From: Actinomadura madurae
Lineage (GTDB): Bacteria > Actinomycetota > Actinomycetes > Streptosporangiales > Streptosporangiaceae
Assembly (NCBI RefSeq): GCF_900115095.1
Contig: NZ_FOVH01000001.1
Coordinates: forward strand, 1,082,000 to 1,145,999
DNA: 64,000 nt
Direction: 5' to 3'
The notes beneath the pieces were generated by a model. That model had not been told where the DNA came from. It saw nothing but the letters and a program-made list of their open reading frames with translations, and did not search any database. Made by a program: the position numbers and the translations under genes. Below, piece after piece: positions 42,688 through 51,057 of the stretch. How positions within the stretch are numbered: position 1 is the first letter of the stretch; each line of letters begins with the position of its first letter.

Positions 42688-42693
42688 ACACGC

Positions 42694-42711
42694 CCGCGGA
42701 AAGTTCCGCGG
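42694..42711. terminator. Perfect inverted repeat between SDR and sigma genes
   Basis: CCGCGGAA (42694-42701) and TTCCGCGG (42704-42711) with a 2-bp centre, 6 bp after the SDR stop and 62 bp before the sigma-factor start. It may be a terminator or a regulator site for the sigma gene. A second small repeat (CGTCTC-A-GAGACG, 42740-42752) lies just before the sigma ribosome site. Confidence 0.45.
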
Positions 42712-42772
42712 CGCAGGCATAGTGGCGAGCCTCCGGAGGCGTCTCAGAGACGACATCATTTCGGAGGTGACG

Positions 42773-43291
42773 ATGGATGCCGCCACAGAGCGACATTTCC
42801 GTGAGTTCGTGACATCGAGATCGGCGGCGCTGATGCGCCTGGCGTACCTGCTCGCCGGGGGCGACCAGCACGCGGCGGAGGACGTCCTGCAGATCGCCCT
42901 GGCGAAGACGGCCGCCCGCTGGACCGCCGTGGAGAACCCGGAGGCTTACGTACGCCGGGTGATGTACCGGCAGCAGGCCAGCTTCCGGCGGCTCAAGTGG
43001 AAGCAGCGCGAGACGCAGCGGGGGGTTCTGCCCGAGGAGATCGCACGGGACGACATATCGGCGGTCGATCTGAAGCTCGCCGTCCGCGGCGCCCTGGCCC
43101 GCCTCACTCCCCGGCAGCGGATGGTGCTGGCGCTCCGCTTCCTGGAGGACCGGCCCGAGGCGGAGGTGGCGCAGATCCTCGGATGCAGCATCGGCACGGT
43201 GCGCAGCACGACCCACCGCTCGCTCGCGCGCCTGCGCCGGCTGGCTCCCGAACTGAACGAATCCGAACTGGCCGAGGAGGTCGGGCGATGA
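42773..43291 (+). CDS. SigE-family ECF sigma factor
   Basis: A 172-residue sigma factor of the actinobacterial SigE-like group: FREFVTSRSAALMRLAYLLAG, AEDVLQIALAKTAARW (region 2), then LTPRQRMVLALRFLEDRPEAE and LGCSIGTVRSTTHRSLARLR (region 4). The ATG at 42773 has GGAGG 6 nt upstream; an earlier ATG-less extension at 42722 lacks one. It is translationally coupled (ATGA) to a single-pass membrane protein that may be its antagonist. Confidence 0.93.
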   Translation: MDAATERHFREFVTSRSAALMRLAYLLAGGDQHAAEDVLQIALAKTAARWTAVENPEAYVRRVMYRQQASFRRLKWKQRETQRGVLPEEIARDDISAVDLKLAVRGALARLTPRQRMVLALRFLEDRPEAEVAQILGCSIGTVRSTTHRSLARLRRLAPELNESELAEEVGR

Positions 43292-44469
43292 AGGCGGAGC
43301 CGATCGTCAAGAGCGCGTGCGAGGACTGGGCCGCGGAGGCGCGCGTCCCCGCCGACCTGGCCGACCGGGCGCTGCGCGCACGCCCCCGGCGCCGTCCGCT
43401 CAGGATGGCGCTGACGGGAGGGGCGACCGCGCTCCTCGTCGGTGCGGCGGCCGTGGCCGTCGTCTCCTCCGCCGGCGGCCCGGCCCAGCGGCACCGGCCC
43501 TCGGCACCCGCGTTCGAACCGGTGGCCCTGTCGTCGGACACGACGCTGCGCACGGATCCGGGCAGCGCTTTCCCGCGCCACCTCGTCGCCGCCGGGCACA
43601 CGGCCGTGGCCGCCTACTTCACCTTCCGCACGCACACGGACGACGGCCGGCGGACGCTCGAACGCACGTGGCACCTGTACAACCCGTCGACCGGTACATA
43701 CGAGCGGACCCGCTGGGCGTACGTCAGCGTCGCCCCCGGCATGGCGCGGGCGGCCGTCCTGCAGGGGCCCCTCCCCACGACCAGGGTCGGGGTGCTCGAC
43801 ATGAGGACGCAGAAGGTCACCGACTGGATCCCGGTCGACCACCCCGTCGGCGGAGCGGCCTGGTCGCCCGACGGTCGCCGGCTGCTAATGACCGCCTATG
43901 ACAAGAACCCCGACGTCCAGGCCGATCCGGGCGCGTCTCCCAGAACCGGCTACTACCTCGCCGAAAGCGCGTCCAGGCCGGGCGCGTTCCACCCCATGCC
44001 GCCCCTGCGCGACAATCCGAACGCCCGGCAGGACCTGGGGTGGAGCCGGGACGGAACCCTGATCTGGGCGCCCACCGCGACCGTGCCGACCAAGGTCTTC
44101 TTCACCCCGTCCGGTGAGCGGCGGCCGGCGCCCGCGCACGAGGCCGACTACTGGGACGACGAAGAGGCCGGCCTGTCCCCGAACGGCACCCTGCTGCCCA
44201 CGGACGGTCCGAGGCCCGGCCCGGCCGTCACCATCACGAACGTGGTCACCGGGAAGAAGGCGGCGGTGCTCCCGATCGAGCAGGCCAAGGCCTGGGCGGA
44301 CGATCAGCGGCTGTTCGCGATCGGCTGCGACCCGCGGAAGTGCACGGGCAAGCACGAGTTCCGCAACCGGCTGCTCCTGGTCGACCTGAAGGGCAAGATC
44401 ACCCCTCTCACCGGGTACCGCAGGTCGGACCGGGACGGGTCCTGGGTTCCGGTGTTCACTCACCGCTGA
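43288..44469 (+). CDS. Membrane-anchored beta-propeller-like protein coupled to sigma factor
   Basis: A 393-residue protein: short cytoplasmic N-terminus (about 1-32), one membrane segment (about 34-58, MALTGGATALLVGAAAVAVV), and an exported domain with TolB/WD40-like strands (WSPDGRRLLMTAYD, WSRDGTLIWAP, LSPNGTLLPTD). It overlaps the sigma gene by 4 bp. This topology suits an anti-sigma or signal receptor, but there is no zinc-binding H-x3-C-x2-C motif and the cytoplasmic part is very short. Function is inferred from context only. Confidence 0.85.
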   Translation: MKAEPIVKSACEDWAAEARVPADLADRALRARPRRRPLRMALTGGATALLVGAAAVAVVSSAGGPAQRHRPSAPAFEPVALSSDTTLRTDPGSAFPRHLVAAGHTAVAAYFTFRTHTDDGRRTLERTWHLYNPSTGTYERTRWAYVSVAPGMARAAVLQGPLPTTRVGVLDMRTQKVTDWIPVDHPVGGAAWSPDGRRLLMTAYDKNPDVQADPGASPRTGYYLAESASRPGAFHPMPPLRDNPNARQDLGWSRDGTLIWAPTATVPTKVFFTPSGERRPAPAHEADYWDDEEAGLSPNGTLLPTDGPRPGPAVTITNVVTGKKAAVLPIEQAKAWADDQRLFAIGCDPRKCTGKHEFRNRLLLVDLKGKITPLTGYRRSDRDGSWVPVFTHR

Positions 44470-46060
44470 CGGCGCGCCGGGTGCCGCGCCCTTGGCGGCA
44501 CCCGGCTCTGAGCACCCGCCCGTGCCGCTCGCCGCAGAAGGCCGAGTCGTCCACGACGACGCGTCCGGCGAGGAGCACGTACGGGATGCCGTCGGGAGTG
44601 ACCGCGGGGTCCTCGTAGGTTCCGCCGTGACCCACGGTCCCGGGGTCGAAGACGGCGACGTCGGCGATCGCGCCGGGGCCGAGCCACCCGCGCCCCGCCA
44701 GGCCGAACTGCCGCGCCGTCGCGGACGTCATCTTGCGCACGGCCTCCGGCCATGACACGACGCCCAGCTCGCGGACGTAGGCGCCGAGGAAGCGCGGGAA
44801 GGACCCCCACGTGCGGGGATGCCCGTAGTCTCCCGGGACGCCGTTGTCGCTCCCGACGGCGATCAGCGGGTCGGCCATGATCGTGCGCACGTCGTCCTCC
44901 GCCATGAGCGTGATCACCATGGCGGCGCCCGGGTCGGCGTCGACCATGGCGCACAGGACGTCCCACGGGTCGAGGCCGCCGGCGAGCCGCTCCAGCGTCC
45001 TGCCCACGAGTTTCGCGTCGGCGTGGGCCGTGACGAGGATGTCCGACGGTGCCGCCGACCGCCAGAGCCCGGCGCCGGCCGTGGTGGACGGGTCCTCGGC
45101 CGCCTCTCGCATGCGCCGCCGCTCGTCCGGATCGCGCAGGCGGGCGCGCAGCGCGGCGACACCGCCGGCGTGCGCGGCGGCGGGAAGCAGCGCGGCCAGC
45201 CCGGTGCCGCCGGCCAGGTACGGGTACTGGTCCCCGCGGACGTCCACTCCGGCGACGCGCGCGCCGTGCAGCTTGTCGAGCAGTAGTCGTGCCTTCCCGT
45301 GACTGGCCCGGCCTGCGGCCTTGCAGTGCGAGACCTGCAGACGAACCTGCGCGCGGGACGCGACCTCGATCGCCTCGTCGAGCGCGGCCAGGAGGGCCTC
45401 GCCCTCGTCCCGCATGTGCGTGGCGTAGACGCGGTTCCACCGGTGCGCCACCGTGGCCAGCGCCACGAGCTCGCCGGTGGCGGCGTAGGCGCCGGGGGTG
45501 TAGACGAGACCGCTCGACAGGCCGACCGCTCCCGCGGCGAAGGACTCGTCCGCCAGACGGGACATCTCTTCCAGGCCGCCCGCGGGGAGCCGCGGCTCCA
45601 TGCCGGCCACGGACATCCACAGCATGCCGTGGCCGACCATGGCGGCCATGTGGTTCGTGAGCCCCGCCGCCTCGATCTCGTCGAGATAGTCCCCGAACTT
45701 CCGCACGCGTGGTTCCGCGCCGCCGGACAGGTTGCTCAACTTGGTCCGCGCCTCCGGCAGCGCCCGCTCGGTCAGCGGGGCGAACGAGAGCCCGCAGTTG
45801 CCCACGATCTCGGTCGTCACCCCTTGGAACAGCTTGAACGGTTGCGGCTCAGGCAGTACAGGGACCATGTCGGAGTGGGAATGGGCGTCGATGAACCCCG
45901 GCGCCACCATCAGCCCGCCGACGTCGATGACCCGGCGCGCCGCGCCCACGCCCCGGCCCACGGCCACGACCCGGTCCCCGTCGATCGCGACATCGGCCGT
46001 CCGGGGCTCCGTGCCCAGCCCGTCATGGACGCTCCCGCCCCTCAGCACCACGTCGTGCAT
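44456..46060 (-). CDS. N-acyl-D-amino-acid deacylase family amidohydrolase
   Basis: A 534-residue zinc amidohydrolase of the D-aminoacylase type: metal-binding FIDAHSHSDM, EIVGNCGLSFAPL, THMRDEGEALLAALDEA, QVSHCKAAGRASHGKA, the Asp in AVGSDNGVPGDYGHPRTWG and the terminal VVDDSAFCGERHGRVL. It hydrolyses N-acyl-D-amino acids or related amides. The ATG at 46060 has GAGG six nt upstream. It overlaps the convergent membrane-protein gene by 14 bp. Next upstream lies a gene scar. Confidence 0.93.
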   Translation of the reverse strand: MHDVVLRGGSVHDGLGTEPRTADVAIDGDRVVAVGRGVGAARRVIDVGGLMVAPGFIDAHSHSDMVPVLPEPQPFKLFQGVTTEIVGNCGLSFAPLTERALPEARTKLSNLSGGAEPRVRKFGDYLDEIEAAGLTNHMAAMVGHGMLWMSVAGMEPRLPAGGLEEMSRLADESFAAGAVGLSSGLVYTPGAYAATGELVALATVAHRWNRVYATHMRDEGEALLAALDEAIEVASRAQVRLQVSHCKAAGRASHGKARLLLDKLHGARVAGVDVRGDQYPYLAGGTGLAALLPAAAHAGGVAALRARLRDPDERRRMREAAEDPSTTAGAGLWRSAAPSDILVTAHADAKLVGRTLERLAGGLDPWDVLCAMVDADPGAAMVITLMAEDDVRTIMADPLIAVGSDNGVPGDYGHPRTWGSFPRFLGAYVRELGVVSWPEAVRKMTSATARQFGLAGRGWLGPGAIADVAVFDPGTVGHGGTYEDPAVTPDGIPYVLLAGRVVVDDSAFCGERHGRVLRAGCRQGRGTRRAVSGE

Positions 46061-46120
46061 TGAAGACCTCCCAGTCCTTACGGTCCCCCGAACCGCCCGC
46101 ACAGGTCCACAGGCGGGGCG

Positions 46121-46255
46121 TCACATGGTGAATCCGCCGTCGCAGACGAGGGTCTGGCCGGTGATGTAGTCGGACTCCGGAACGCACAGCAGGGAGACGG
46201 CGCCGGCCGCTTCCCGCGGGGAGCCGGCCCGGCCGGGCGGGGTCATGTGCTCCAT
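46121..46255 (-). pseudogene. Truncated SDR: C-terminal fragment only
   Basis: About 44 codons encode only the tail of a short-chain dehydrogenase (GRAGSPREAAGAVSLL, then YITGQTLVCDGGFTM at the stop). The cofactor loop, catalytic Ser/Tyr/Lys and about 200 residues are missing. Just past 46255 the sequence becomes part of a thiolase gene on the other strand, so a deletion or rearrangement removed the rest. It lies upstream of and codirectional with the D-aminoacylase gene. Confidence 0.85.
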
Positions 46256-46263
46256 GGCGGAGA

Positions 46264-46441
46264 GGGGGCGGCGCGCTCATCGACGAGGGGGCGACCGACT
46301 ACGGCGGTGCGTGGGTGGTGAACCCGTCCGGCGGCTCTCATCTCCAAGGGCCACCCTCTGGGGGCCACGGGGCTCGGCGGCGCATGCGTCGTGACGATGT
46401 ACAGGAAGATCGCCGCCGGCGCCCAGGACGCGGCATGGTGA
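46264..46441 (+). pseudogene. Thiolase C-terminal remnant with frameshift and internal deletion
   Basis: The + strand reads GALIDEGATDYGGAWVVNPS in one frame, then after one extra base (about 46333-46336) LISKGHPLGATGL in the next frame, as in lipid-transfer-type thiolases. It then jumps directly to GGACVVTMYRKIAAGAQ and a stop. In intact relatives some 35-40 residues separate GATGL from the GLGGA motif, so these are missing. The 5' part is also absent. This is clearly a dead gene abutting the SDR fragment. Confidence 0.85.
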
Positions 46442-46445
46442 GGGG

Positions 46446-46667
46446 ATGAGCGAACTCCAGATCGTCCGGCCGAACACCTGGACCCCGCTGCTCGGCACGG
46501 ACGTCGAGGTTCTGGTCGCGGACGTCGCCGACGATGTGCGCGTGGAGGCCGAGATGTACCGCAACGACCGTGGCGAGCAGCTCGTCGAGTTCTCCCTCAC
46601 GACGGACTCCGCGACGAGGATCGTTCTCCGCGCCCCGAGCACCGCGCCGGCGTGGCCCGACGACTAG
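46446..46667 (+). CDS. Small hypothetical protein
   Basis: A 73-residue acidic, beta-rich protein (IVRPNTWTPLLGTDVEVLV, VEAEMYRNDRGEQLVEFSL) without signal or membrane segment. It is not recognised. The ATG follows the thiolase remnant stop by 4 bp, and GTGAGGGG serves as a close ribosome site. Codon use is normal for the window, so it may be a real gene left intact downstream of the scar. Confidence 0.5.
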   Translation: MSELQIVRPNTWTPLLGTDVEVLVADVADDVRVEAEMYRNDRGEQLVEFSLTTDSATRIVLRAPSTAPAWPDD

Positions 46668-46681
46668 CGCCGGCACTCCCC

Positions 46682-47614
46682 TCATCGTCCCGCGTGTGTG
46701 CGCTCGTTGTGGTTCAGGATCCAGGTGACCAGGAGAAGCGCGGCGAGGCTCACGCCGCCGATGACGAGGTAGGCGTTCCCGCCCGCGCTGGCGTCCCAGA
46801 GGGCGTGCATGGTGACCACCCCGGCGAAGACGAGCCCGAAGCGCAGCAGCGCGACGCCGCGGTGCCGGCTGTTCCGCACGGCGACGAGGGCGGCGGTGGC
46901 GAGGCCGGTCCAGGCGGCGTGCCCGCCGGGCTCGGCCAGCGCGCGGGTGAGGAGGATGTGGGTCACCGACAGCAGGTCGCCGTGCGTGCCGAGCAGGGTG
47001 ACGAAGGCGTACCCCATGGTCTCCAGGGCCGCGAAGCCGCTGCCGACGGCGACGCCGAGGACCAGGCCGTCGATGGTGCGGCCGGGACGGCGGGCGATGA
47101 TGAGGGCGGGGACGGCGAGCTTGGCCGACTCCTCGATCAACCCGATGAACGCGGTGGGGAGCGAGCCGAACGCGCGGGCGGTCTCGAACTCCAGCGGGCC
47201 CGCGAGCACGGTGCCGACGACCCCGCCGAGCACCGCCGCGGCGGCGACGCGCGAGAACGGCAGGGTGGTGCGCATGCCGATGTCGCCGACGAAGGTGGTG
47301 AAGGTGACCGGGACGAGGGCGGCGCCGATGAGCAGCAGCGACGGCACGTAGACGGGATCCTGCGTTGCGACCAGCGCGGCGAGGACGGCCACGTAGAGGG
47401 CGACGCCGGTCAGCAGGACACCCGTCCAGCGGAACCGGCGCAGGAGCCTGGGGCCGCGCGCGGCCGGTGCGGCGGCGAGCGGCGCGTGACCGCGGGGTTC
47501 GGGCGGGCCGTATACGGGCCGGCTCTCCGCCGGATACCCGTAGGCCGGGTACCCGTAAGCCGGAGGGCTGTACAGCGGGTGGTCGGGTGCCGTAGGGGCG
47601 GCGAGCCGTTTCAT
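46682..47614 (-). CDS. PrsW-family intramembrane metalloprotease
   Basis: A 310-residue membrane protein with an N-terminal Tyr/Pro-rich cytoplasmic part (about 1-50), then about eight membrane segments. Family signatures are FIGLIEESAKLAVPAL (Glu-Glu motif), GVAVGSGFAALETMGYAF and the C-terminal MHALWDASAGG (His-x3-Asp). Relatives cleave anti-sigma factors within the membrane. The ATG has GAAGGAG at the right distance. It follows a response-regulator gene, but an 84-bp gap with direct repeats separates them. Confidence 0.9.
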   Translation of the reverse strand: MKRLAAPTAPDHPLYSPPAYGYPAYGYPAESRPVYGPPEPRGHAPLAAAPAARGPRLLRRFRWTGVLLTGVALYVAVLAALVATQDPVYVPSLLLIGAALVPVTFTTFVGDIGMRTTLPFSRVAAAAVLGGVVGTVLAGPLEFETARAFGSLPTAFIGLIEESAKLAVPALIIARRPGRTIDGLVLGVAVGSGFAALETMGYAFVTLLGTHGDLLSVTHILLTRALAEPGGHAAWTGLATAALVAVRNSRHRGVALLRFGLVFAGVVTMHALWDASAGGNAYLVIGGVSLAALLLVTWILNHNERTHAGR

Positions 47615-47678
47615 GACGTCTCCTTCTCGGGTCCGGGGGGCCGGACGTGCCGGTCGCATTCAGGGTGCCGAGCGCCGG

Positions 47679-47695
47679 ATGAGAGAAAGATGAGA
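47679..47695. promoter_or_regulatory. ATGAGA direct repeat between response regulator and prsW-like gene
   Basis: ATGAGA at 47679 and 47690, 11 bp apart, 65 bp upstream of the prsW-like start and just after the response-regulator stop. Same hexamer and spacing as in the VTC promoter at 33032-33059. Confidence 0.6.
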
Positions 47696-47698
47696 GCG

Positions 47699-48373
47699 TC
47701 AGGCGTCGGGGGCGAGGCGGTAGCCGGCGCCCCGGACGGTCTGGATCGTGTCGCGCCCGAACGGACGGTCGACCTTGTCGCGCAGGTAGCGGACGTAGAC
47801 GTCGACGACGTTGGAGCCGCCGTCGTAGGCGAAGTCCCAGACGTGCTCGATGAGGTGGGTGCGGCTCAGCACGTCGCCGGGCCGCCGCATGAACTCGTGC
47901 AGGAGCGCGAACTCCTTCGGGGACAGCCGGATGCCGGTGCCGCCGCGCCGCACCGTCCGGGTGCCGGGATCCAGGACCAGGTCGCCGGCGCGGAGCACGG
48001 CCGGGCGTTCGAGGGGGTCGCGGCGGGTCAGGGCGCGCAGCCGGGCGAGGAGCTCGGCGAGCGCGAACGGCTTGGTGAGGTAGTCGTCCGCCCCGGCGTC
48101 GAGGCCGCGGACCCGGTCGGGCACCGTGTCGCGGGCGGTGAGCATCAGCACCGGCGCCCAGCGTCCCTCGGCCCGCATGCGGCGGCAGACCTCGAAGCCG
48201 TCCGGCGGCGGGATCATGGCGTCGAGGACGACGCCGTCGTAGTCGTTCTCCCGGACGCTCCACAGCGCGTCCTGCCCGCCGGCCACGGCGTCGACCGCGT
48301 ACCCCTCCCGGCGCAGGCCGCGGACCAGCAGCGCCGCCATGCCGGGGTCGTCCTCGACGACGAGCAGCCTCAT
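47699..48373 (-). CDS. OmpR-family response regulator
   Basis: A 224-residue regulator: receiver with VVEDDPGMAAL, phospho-acceptor Asp in GVVLDAMIPPPDG and Lys in DDYLTKPFAL; winged helix with LSPKEFALLHEFM, VVDVYVRYLRDKVD and VRGAGYRLAPDA. Its gene is divergent from the histidine-kinase gene at 48571 instead of sharing an operon, which is less common for this family. The ATG at 48373 starts at the receiver. Confidence 0.94.
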   Translation of the reverse strand: MRLLVVEDDPGMAALLVRGLRREGYAVDAVAGGQDALWSVRENDYDGVVLDAMIPPPDGFEVCRRMRAEGRWAPVLMLTARDTVPDRVRGLDAGADDYLTKPFALAELLARLRALTRRDPLERPAVLRAGDLVLDPGTRTVRRGGTGIRLSPKEFALLHEFMRRPGDVLSRTHLIEHVWDFAYDGGSNVVDVYVRYLRDKVDRPFGRDTIQTVRGAGYRLAPDA

Positions 48374-48500
48374 GCCCGCCAGCCTAGAACCGCCCGGGGA
48401 CGTCATCCGAACCTCGTCGATACCGGCGTTCCTCCGTCCTGGTCGAAGCCACCGGGGCGACCGGATACGGCTGCCCGGTGCCCAGCCTGCGAGGCATTGG

Positions 48501-48517
48501 ATGAGAAGGGCATGAGA
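48501..48517. promoter_or_regulatory. ATGAGA direct repeat in divergent kinase/regulator region
   Basis: ATGAGA at 48501 and 48512, spaced 11 bp, in the 197-bp region between the response regulator (-) and histidine kinase (+), 54 bp before the kinase start. It suggests autoregulation by an OmpR-type protein. Confidence 0.62.
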
Positions 48518-48570
48518 GGCCGTCCACCGGCGACGACGCAGGTGAGAGGATCGAGGCCGGGAGGTCGAGG

Positions 48571-49905
48571 ATGCGGCTTGCACCCGGTTCGCTGCGCGCC
48601 CGCGTGACGCTGGTCTCCGCGGTGGGCGCGGGCGCGGCTCTGGCGATCGCTCTGCTCCTGCTGTACACGGCCCTCGACCGGCAGCTGTGGGCCGCGCTGG
48701 ACTCCGGGCTGCGCACCCGCGCGGACGATCTGGCCGCCGCGGTGCGCGCCGGTGACCTGACCGAGCTGGGCGGCGACCCGATGGCGCAGCTCTACTCCGC
48801 CGACGGGCGCTTGATCGCGGGTTCGGCCGCGCTGCGCGGCCGGCTGCTCGACCCGGGGGAGGTCCGCGGCGTGCGCGAGCCCGTGCCGACCACCCGGACG
48901 GTGCCGCTCGGCTCCCGCTCCGGCAGCGGCTCCGCGCGGCTGCTGGCGCGGCGCCTCGTCCCGGAGGGCCGGGTGCTCGTGGTCGGCGTGCCGGCCGGGC
49001 CGGTGCACGCGGCCCGCGACCGGCTGCAGCTCGTCCTGTTCGTCGCGGCGCCGCTGCTGGTCCTCCTGCTCGCGCTCGCCGCGCGGGCCGTCGTCCGGAC
49101 CGCGCTGCGGCCGGTGGACGCGCTGACCCGCGAGGCGTCCGACATCTCGTCCCTGGAGGCCGAGCGGCGGCTGCCGGTGCCGGACGGCGACGACGAGATC
49201 GCCCGTCTCGCCCGCACCCTCAACGACATGCTCGCCCGGCTCCAGGTGGCCGCCGCGCGCGAGCGCGCGTTCGTCGACGACGCCAGCCACGAGCTGCGCA
49301 CCCCGATCGCGGTGATCCGCGGCGAGCTGGAGCTCGCCGGCGCGGCCGGGCCGGGGGAGGAGGTCCGGCAGTCCCTGCGGGCCGCGCTCGGCGAGACCGA
49401 CCGGCTGGCCCGGCTGGCCGAGGACCTGCTGCTGCTGGCCCGCGCACGGGCCGGTTCGCCGATCGTCCGGACGGAGCCGGTGGACCTGCTCGACCTCGCC
49501 GCCGAGGAGGCCCGGCGGCTCGGCGGGCTGCACGGGCTGGCCATCGAGGCGTCCGGCGACCCGGTCGTCGTCGAGGCCGACCCGGAGCGGCTCCGCCAGG
49601 TTCTGGCCAACCTCGCGGGCAACAGCGCCGCGGCCGGAGCGCGGAACGTCCGCGTCGAGGTCCGGACCGGCGGGGACGGTACGACGGTCGAGGTGGCCGA
49701 CGACGGGCCGGGGTTCCCGGACGGCATGGCGACCGCGGCGTTCACCCGGTTCACCCGCGGCGACGACGCCCGCGGCTCCCGCGGAGCCGGGCTCGGCCTG
49801 TCCATCGTCCACGCGGTGATCGCCGCACACCGCGGGACGGTCACCGCCGCCAACGGCGGCCCGCTCGGCGGCGCGGTGGTCACCGTCCGGCTTCCCCGGA
49901 CCTGA
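48571..49905 (+). CDS. Sensor histidine kinase
   Basis: A 444-residue sensor: membrane segments near 15-37 and 155-180 with a short extracytoplasmic loop, HAMP, the H-box FVDDASHELRTPIAVIRGE and an ATPase domain with N-box LAGNSAAAG (degenerate relative to the usual NAxxH), DDGPGFP and GAGLGLSIV. It should pair with the divergent response regulator at 47699. Signal unknown; its gene lies next to the PrsW-type protease. Confidence 0.93.
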   Translation: MRLAPGSLRARVTLVSAVGAGAALAIALLLLYTALDRQLWAALDSGLRTRADDLAAAVRAGDLTELGGDPMAQLYSADGRLIAGSAALRGRLLDPGEVRGVREPVPTTRTVPLGSRSGSGSARLLARRLVPEGRVLVVGVPAGPVHAARDRLQLVLFVAAPLLVLLLALAARAVVRTALRPVDALTREASDISSLEAERRLPVPDGDDEIARLARTLNDMLARLQVAAARERAFVDDASHELRTPIAVIRGELELAGAAGPGEEVRQSLRAALGETDRLARLAEDLLLLARARAGSPIVRTEPVDLLDLAAEEARRLGGLHGLAIEASGDPVVVEADPERLRQVLANLAGNSAAAGARNVRVEVRTGGDGTTVEVADDGPGFPDGMATAAFTRFTRGDDARGSRGAGLGLSIVHAVIAAHRGTVTAANGGPLGGAVVTVRLPRT

Positions 49906-49940
49906 GCCGGGCCGCCGGAGCCGCCGCGGGTCGAGCCCGC

Positions 49941-50987
49941 TCAGGCCTGCAAACCGGCCAGCTCGCGCATCTCCGCCTCCGGATCGACCACGGGCTGGAT
50001 GACGATCTCGTCGATGCCCGCCTTCTCCAGACCGGCGATGCGCTCGCGCAGCTCCGGGCGGGTACCGACCAGCGCCAGCTTGTCGATCAGCGACGGGACG
50101 ATCAGATCGCGGTCCTCGGGGTCGATGCGGCCCAGGTAGTTGCGGTAGAGCGTGGCGTGCCGGCCCGGGTCGTCCGCCGCCGTGCCGCGCCGCTCCAGCA
50201 GCCGCCGCATGGCGTCGGTCTCCGCCGGTTCCAGCGACCCGGCGAAGGACGGGTTGTCGGCGGCGAACGTCAGCAGGGCCATGGCGATGTGCCCCATCTT
50301 GTCCCTGGCCAGGTCGCCGTGGCGGTCCTCGCCCTCGCCGAGCAGGTGCAGCGAGGTCATCACGTAGGACTCGGCCTCCTCGGGCCGGCCGGCCTCGCGC
50401 GCGGCCTCCCGGCGCGCCGCGTCGAACGCGGTCCACGCCTCCGGGGCGAGCACCCCGAAGGAGATCACTCCCGTGCCGCGGCGCCCGGCGATCTGCGCGG
50501 CCTTGGCCCCGAAGGCGGCCACCACGAACTCCACCGGGTCGGTGACGTTCACGTACGGCCCGACGTGCAGGAACTTGATCGTCCGCGTGAGGTCGCCCTC
50601 GGTGTACCCGGTCTCCCGCCCGGCGGTGAGATCCTGCATCGAGGCGGTGAAGGCCTCCAGCTCCGCCATCTTCGTCGGGAGCATGCCGAGGGTCCGCCGT
50701 GCCGTGTTGCCGGTGCCGATCCCGCAGATCACGCGGCCCGGAGCGATCGCGTTCAGGCTCGCCACGGCGGCGGCCGCGGCCGGAGACGAGCGCAGCGCCG
50801 GGGAGGTGACCCCGATCCCCAGCTTGATGCGACGCGTCGCCTTCGCGCACAGACCGAGCGAGATGAACGGGTCCCCGTTGACCATGGGCGTGTCGTACAC
50901 CCAGAAGCTGCTGAACCCCAGCTCCTCGGCCAGCACGGCGAGTTCCTCGACACCCGGCCGGGCGGTCACCACGATTCCGGTGCGCAT
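49941..50987 (-). CDS. LLM-class F420/FMN-dependent oxidoreductase
   Basis: A 348-residue luciferase-like TIM-barrel enzyme: LAEELGFSSFWVYDTPM, KLGIGVTSPALRSSPA, CGIGTGNTARRTLG and VEFVVAAFGAKAAQIAG. The family in actinomycetes commonly uses F420; the substrate cannot be read. AGGGGGG precedes the ATG. A consensus promoter with an overlapping palindrome lies 31-70 bp upstream, so the gene is probably under a repressor. Confidence 0.9.
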   Translation of the reverse strand: MRTGIVVTARPGVEELAVLAEELGFSSFWVYDTPMVNGDPFISLGLCAKATRRIKLGIGVTSPALRSSPAAAAAVASLNAIAPGRVICGIGTGNTARRTLGMLPTKMAELEAFTASMQDLTAGRETGYTEGDLTRTIKFLHVGPYVNVTDPVEFVVAAFGAKAAQIAGRRGTGVISFGVLAPEAWTAFDAARREAAREAGRPEEAESYVMTSLHLLGEGEDRHGDLARDKMGHIAMALLTFAADNPSFAGSLEPAETDAMRRLLERRGTAADDPGRHATLYRNYLGRIDPEDRDLIVPSLIDKLALVGTRPELRERIAGLEKAGIDEIVIQPVVDPEAEMRELAGLQA

Positions 50988-51017
50988 GAGTCCCCCCTGG
51001 GGTCGGCGCGACGTGCC

Positions 51018-51057
51018 TGACTAAGCGCATAGTCATCCCTCGTCACGGAGATGTCAA
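51018..51057 (-). promoter_or_regulatory. Promoter with overlapping operator for the LLM gene
   Basis: On the minus strand TTGACA (51057-51052) is a perfect -35 box, then 17 bp, then GACTAT (51034-51029) as a -10 box. The inverted repeat TGACTA (51018-51023) / TAGTCA (51030-51035) overlaps this -10. Repressor binding, TetR-like by its form, would block polymerase. No TetR gene is adjacent. Confidence 0.62.

Noticed and set aside
43288..44469. Zinc-containing anti-sigma factor (ZAS)
   Set aside because: The H-x3-C-x2-C motif is absent and the cytoplasmic segment is too short for a standard anti-sigma domain.
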